Part shown: piece after piece, positions 61,161 through 64,000 of the stretch
Layout of the letters: every line of letters begins with the position of its first letter
How positions within the stretch are numbered: the first letter of the stretch is position 1
Assembly (NCBI GenBank): GCA_021292105.1
Contig: CM037865.1
Span: 68,431,356 to 68,495,355, forward strand
Origin: Anadara kagoshimensis
Lineage: Eukaryota > Mollusca > Bivalvia > Arcoida > Arcidae
Length of the DNA stretch: 64,000 nt
Direction: 5' to 3'
Position numbers and translations under genes: made by a program
The notes under the pieces: generated by a model
Databases searched by the model: none
Told to the model about the DNA's origin: nothing
The model's input: only the letters and a program-made list of their open reading frames with translations

Positions 61161-61256
61161 TAAGATTAAGACCTTTATTAACTTTATAGTTTTTAGTGTA
61201 AACTCGCAAAACAATTAACCAGCAATATAACATGTGTTTGTCTACACACATTGAGA

Positions 61257-62175
61257 TGTTTCTTTAATAATCGGGGTTAAACGTAAATGGAATAGGGTGA
61301 ATATCCTAAATAAAAATCGCAGAATTAAAGTACAATAAACGCCATTACTAGACAGATTAACGGCAAAACTTTCAACATATTAGCTTTAGCTTAAGGGCTA
61401 TACTTATTTTTTTAAGATCTGTATTTAGATTTTATCTATCTAAGTATAACATTCGGGTCATGCAATATAGACAAAACATCAGTTGTATTTCTTTCCTAGT
61501 ATTGGAAAAAACATTACAATCAAATGTCGTCAGATGTCAATAATGTTTCTTCAATCATCGGGAGTTAAACTAAAATGGAATAGTGAGAATATCCCAAATA
61601 AAAAGCGAAGCGTTCATTAGGCTGGCAATACAATTGTATATCAGGCCTTGTTAGCAATACAAACATTCTTGGCATATAGTGAAACTTGCAAGATAAGATT
61701 CTTGTTCGCATATTGCGGATGCCAGTTCGCATAAAATGTTTTGTCGATTCAAATAGATCAAGCAAAGCTGACAATTCCATAATTATTAACAAAATCCGAC
61801 GACAACTAATGGTGTAAAATAAATAAAGTTTAGTTTTGTAAATGGGTCACTTTCTACAACGTATTTACCATAGTTTTATTAAGGTGACATAATTTGTGTT
61901 GAAAACGCGCCTTATTATGCTTGCTTTCCACAAGTGTTTTAGTACAATAAACGTCATTTTTAGACAGACTAACGGTAAAACTGTCTTTCAACATATCAGC
62001 TTAATTTTAGGACTATACTGTTTTATTAGAGATCTTTGATTCGGTTTTATCTATCTAACTTTAAACATTCGGGTCACGCAATATAGGCAAAACGTCAGTT
62101 GTACTCGTTTCCTAGGTTTTTTTTTTTAAAAAACATTACAATCAAATGTCTTGAGATGTCAATAATGTCTACGAA
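61257..62175 (+). repeat. Two-unit tandem repeat of about 287 bp, second unit interrupted
   Basis: The first unit (61257-61543) has TTAAACGTAAATGGAATAG, GTACAATAAACGCC, ACGGCAAAACTTTCAACATAT, ACATTCGGGTCATGCAATATA and ACATTACAATCAAATGTCG. The second starts at 61544 with the same order. It breaks at about 61610, resumes at about 61937 with AGTACAATAAACGTC and ends near 62175. The intervening 326 bases are absent from the first unit. Confidence 0.8.
61611..61936. other. 326-bp interruption of a tandem unit
   Basis: Absent from the first unit of the 287-bp repeat. It reads GGCTGGCAATACAATTGTAT at the left and ACAAGTGTTTT at the right. No terminal inverted repeat or clear target-site duplication was found. 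A 75-codon reverse frame (61565-61792) lies partly in it and is not believed. Confidence 0.55.
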
Positions 62176-62444
62176 TCTACAAGAAAGGGTAATTTCATCA
62201 TATTAAAGAATCTGTTATTATAGCTATAACAATCTTGTGCCGACACAATTTACCAGGCTATAAAATATTTACTTTTATTATCACGGGAATAATTAAGAGA
62301 GGCAATAGTGTTGTTATAGATTGATATAAAACTGCATATGTGGCTGCATTATCCTTGTATTTTTGTTATAACATATAGGGTTTATAAGTTTTTTAACATT
62401 GAAACAGTTTACTAATTTTCTACATAATTTTCTCATTTTCTAAG

Positions 62445-62517
62445 TTTTCTGGTGTGTTTTGGGATTAAAAAGTGATTTAGACATGGAATGCAATATATGT
62501 CTGTCTTTGATTTGCAG
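62445..62517 (+). repeat. Retroelement 3' tail remnant
   Basis: TTCTGGTGTGTTTTGGGATT, GTGATTTAGACATGGAATG and GTCTGTCTTTGATT match the family end. The same remnant terminates the related block in copy B (39361-39432). Confidence 0.65.
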
Positions 62518-62837
62518 ATCAAGACAATTTATATAAGATATATTTGTAAAACAACTAACCGTCCATACTATTACAGATACAAGGTTGAAATTCCCTTGCA
62601 ATTTGTTTTCCCTTTGAAGGTATAAATATTTTATCTTTAATTAGAATTTCACTGCTTGCTTTATATTTTCAGACGATAGACAACTGTGCTCATGACATAG
62701 TTAGGTATGTGTTGACGTTTGCATGCGTAAAATTTTATCGCCACGTCTAACTTTCGTGCCTTAAAAACAAGATGACCAACGTTATGGTATAAAGGAAAAA
62801 TACAATTTTCACCCTTGGGAGATTTATTATTACTTAG

Positions 62838-63076
62838 CTCTCAAAAAGTTTAGTGGTCGCCATTACAGTATTGTTGATGAGTGTGATGTCTCCGTTTCCA
62901 ATGTTGTCCATTATATATTTGACGTCCCATGGTCCCATGCTCCGTTCATTCAATTTCAATTGCACGCGTGGCGGGTGTGGCTGGTTAGGCGGGCTTTGCT
63001 TGCAATTCCGGATAGTCCGGCATCGCTTCCTGGTGGAAGTTCGCGTGTTTAACCTACTTGTCAGTTTCTACTACAC
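62838..63076 (+). repeat. Retroelement 3' fragment, last copy
   Basis: TCTCAAAAAGTTTAGTGGTCG, ACAGTATTGTTGATGAG, GACGTCCCATGGTCCCATG, GCACGCGTGGCGGGTGTGGC, CCTGGTGGAAGTTCGCGTG and CTTGTCAGTT follow the family order in sense direction. The last 60 bases of the tail are missing. A 79-codon forward frame (62853-63092) is made of this fragment. Confidence 0.85.
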
Positions 63077-64000
63077 GGACAATGCAAACTAGATTCAATT
63101 TTAAGCAGAGTATTTGAAAATAATGAATATCTTGTTAAAATCAATTATGGAATTGAACATCTTTGGCTGATACAGATTTGAAGTTCTCTCCGACATGGCC
63201 AAATCCAAAAGGGATGCCGTTACTGTAACAGACAGATATATAGCGAGTTGATTCAAATTAATCTCTTATTAAATAAGAAGAGATTTTATGGCAAAAAGGA
63301 ATGTTTTTGTGAGAAATTTTATCGTAGTAGTTAATTTGCGATATGGTCAGTTGTTTTCAGAAAAATGTTATTTCCTCTTCTATCACAGAAACGTGTTATA
63401 GATATTTGGTCCCTGTGTTTTGAATGACCATCATAAATCCAGAGTCCAATAAAGTGTCAGTTTAGCGACACAAATTCTATTTTGCCTCCAAATTTATCTA
63501 ACATCTGTGCATTCTTATATGGTACTTCAACTACGAGAGTAAGTGAATACCGGTATGTAACCAATTAATTCCATTTCCGTTTGTTTCACACGGTCATGGT
63601 TTTTGTGCCTTGTTTCAATATATTTTATACCTTGACAAAAATGGCACGTGTATCGAGGCATTATTCAAAACAATATTGAATTTCAAACATGGCTAGTAAT
63701 GCAAAGGTATGCTATCGAACTGAAGTTAAGTACGGTGTTGTGTTTTAAAAGATAAAACAGACAAGGAAATACAAGTCAAGTTAGTCGATATATACCGGTC
63801 TTCTAAACCACCGTATACTCAGATAAATTCTGGTTTGGTCCTCAAATTTCCAATCAATGAGCATATGACAATTACAGCATTAGTATATTCAGCGCCTTGT
63901 TGAATCATTTTAGGACAAAAGACGATTTTCGTCTGCGCCTGTTGACTATTAATATGAGCCAGAAAATAAAGTCGCCAATAGGTAGGGCATGGGTCTCTGA
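63077..64000. other. End of window; weak similarity to copy B
   Basis: GATATGGTCAGTTGTTTTCAG at about 63341, TATCACAGAAACG and GTCCAATAAAGTGTCAG (63443) occur in the same order as related blocks at 39885-40365. This suggests a diverged third copy to about 63560. Nothing recognised further right. Confidence 0.4.

Noticed and set aside
62853..63092. 79-codon forward frame near the right end
   Set aside because: It lies entirely within a retroelement 3' fragment and does not correspond to the element's coding frame.
1..64000. tRNA, rRNA and histone-type genes
   Set aside because: No cloverleaf arms with the usual TTCGAATC-type loop, no rRNA signature and no compact conserved coding gene were found on reading either strand; a covariance-model scan was not possible.

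Overview
This window looks like nuclear DNA of an invertebrate animal, most likely a bivalve mollusc and possibly a mussel relative. The sequence is very A+T rich. It has long (TA)n, (GT)n and (AAT)n microsatellites, and no stretch could be shown to be a functional gene. Two observations point to a bivalve. One is a dispersed element whose only long reading frame is the C-terminal part of a reverse transcriptase of a type I know from bivalve genomes. The other is a 337-bp tandem repeat that resembles an abundant Mytilus repeat. Both comparisons are from memory and were not searched.

The layout is dominated by layered segmental duplications. Copy A (1 to about 19285) and copy B (25720 to about 46800) are the same block in the same orientation. 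They are about 90% identical by eye, up to about 99% in places, and differ by several clean insertions or deletions of 0.1 to 1.2 kb. Between them lies 6.4 kb of single-copy sequence (19286-25719) with several short tandem arrays. To the right are two smaller direct duplications, E/F (48350-50265 and 53125-55335) and C/D (55788-58115 and 58836-61160). The right end (about 61940-63560) looks like a third, older relative of part of A/B.

The most frequent interspersed item is the 3' end of one retroelement family. I count roughly thirty fragments, on both strands, all cut at variable points on their 5' side. The best copy (28337-29000) keeps a 160-codon reading frame of reverse-transcriptase type without recognisable catalytic aspartates. 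Several fragments are present in only one member of a duplicated pair, which orders events: old insertions, then duplication, then new insertions. Other notable items are a 427-bp foldback-type insertion (33859-34285) with a perfect 30-bp inverted repeat, its empty site preserved in copy A; a 127-bp near-complete palindrome shared by A and B (7967-8093 and 34390-34516); and tandem arrays of 337, 146, 149, 128 and 80-92 bp.

No tRNA, rRNA, CRISPR array or intact host gene was recognised. Most short open frames begin at non-ATG codons, lie inside repeats or are broken in the duplicate copy. Small exons or non-coding RNAs cannot be excluded by eye.
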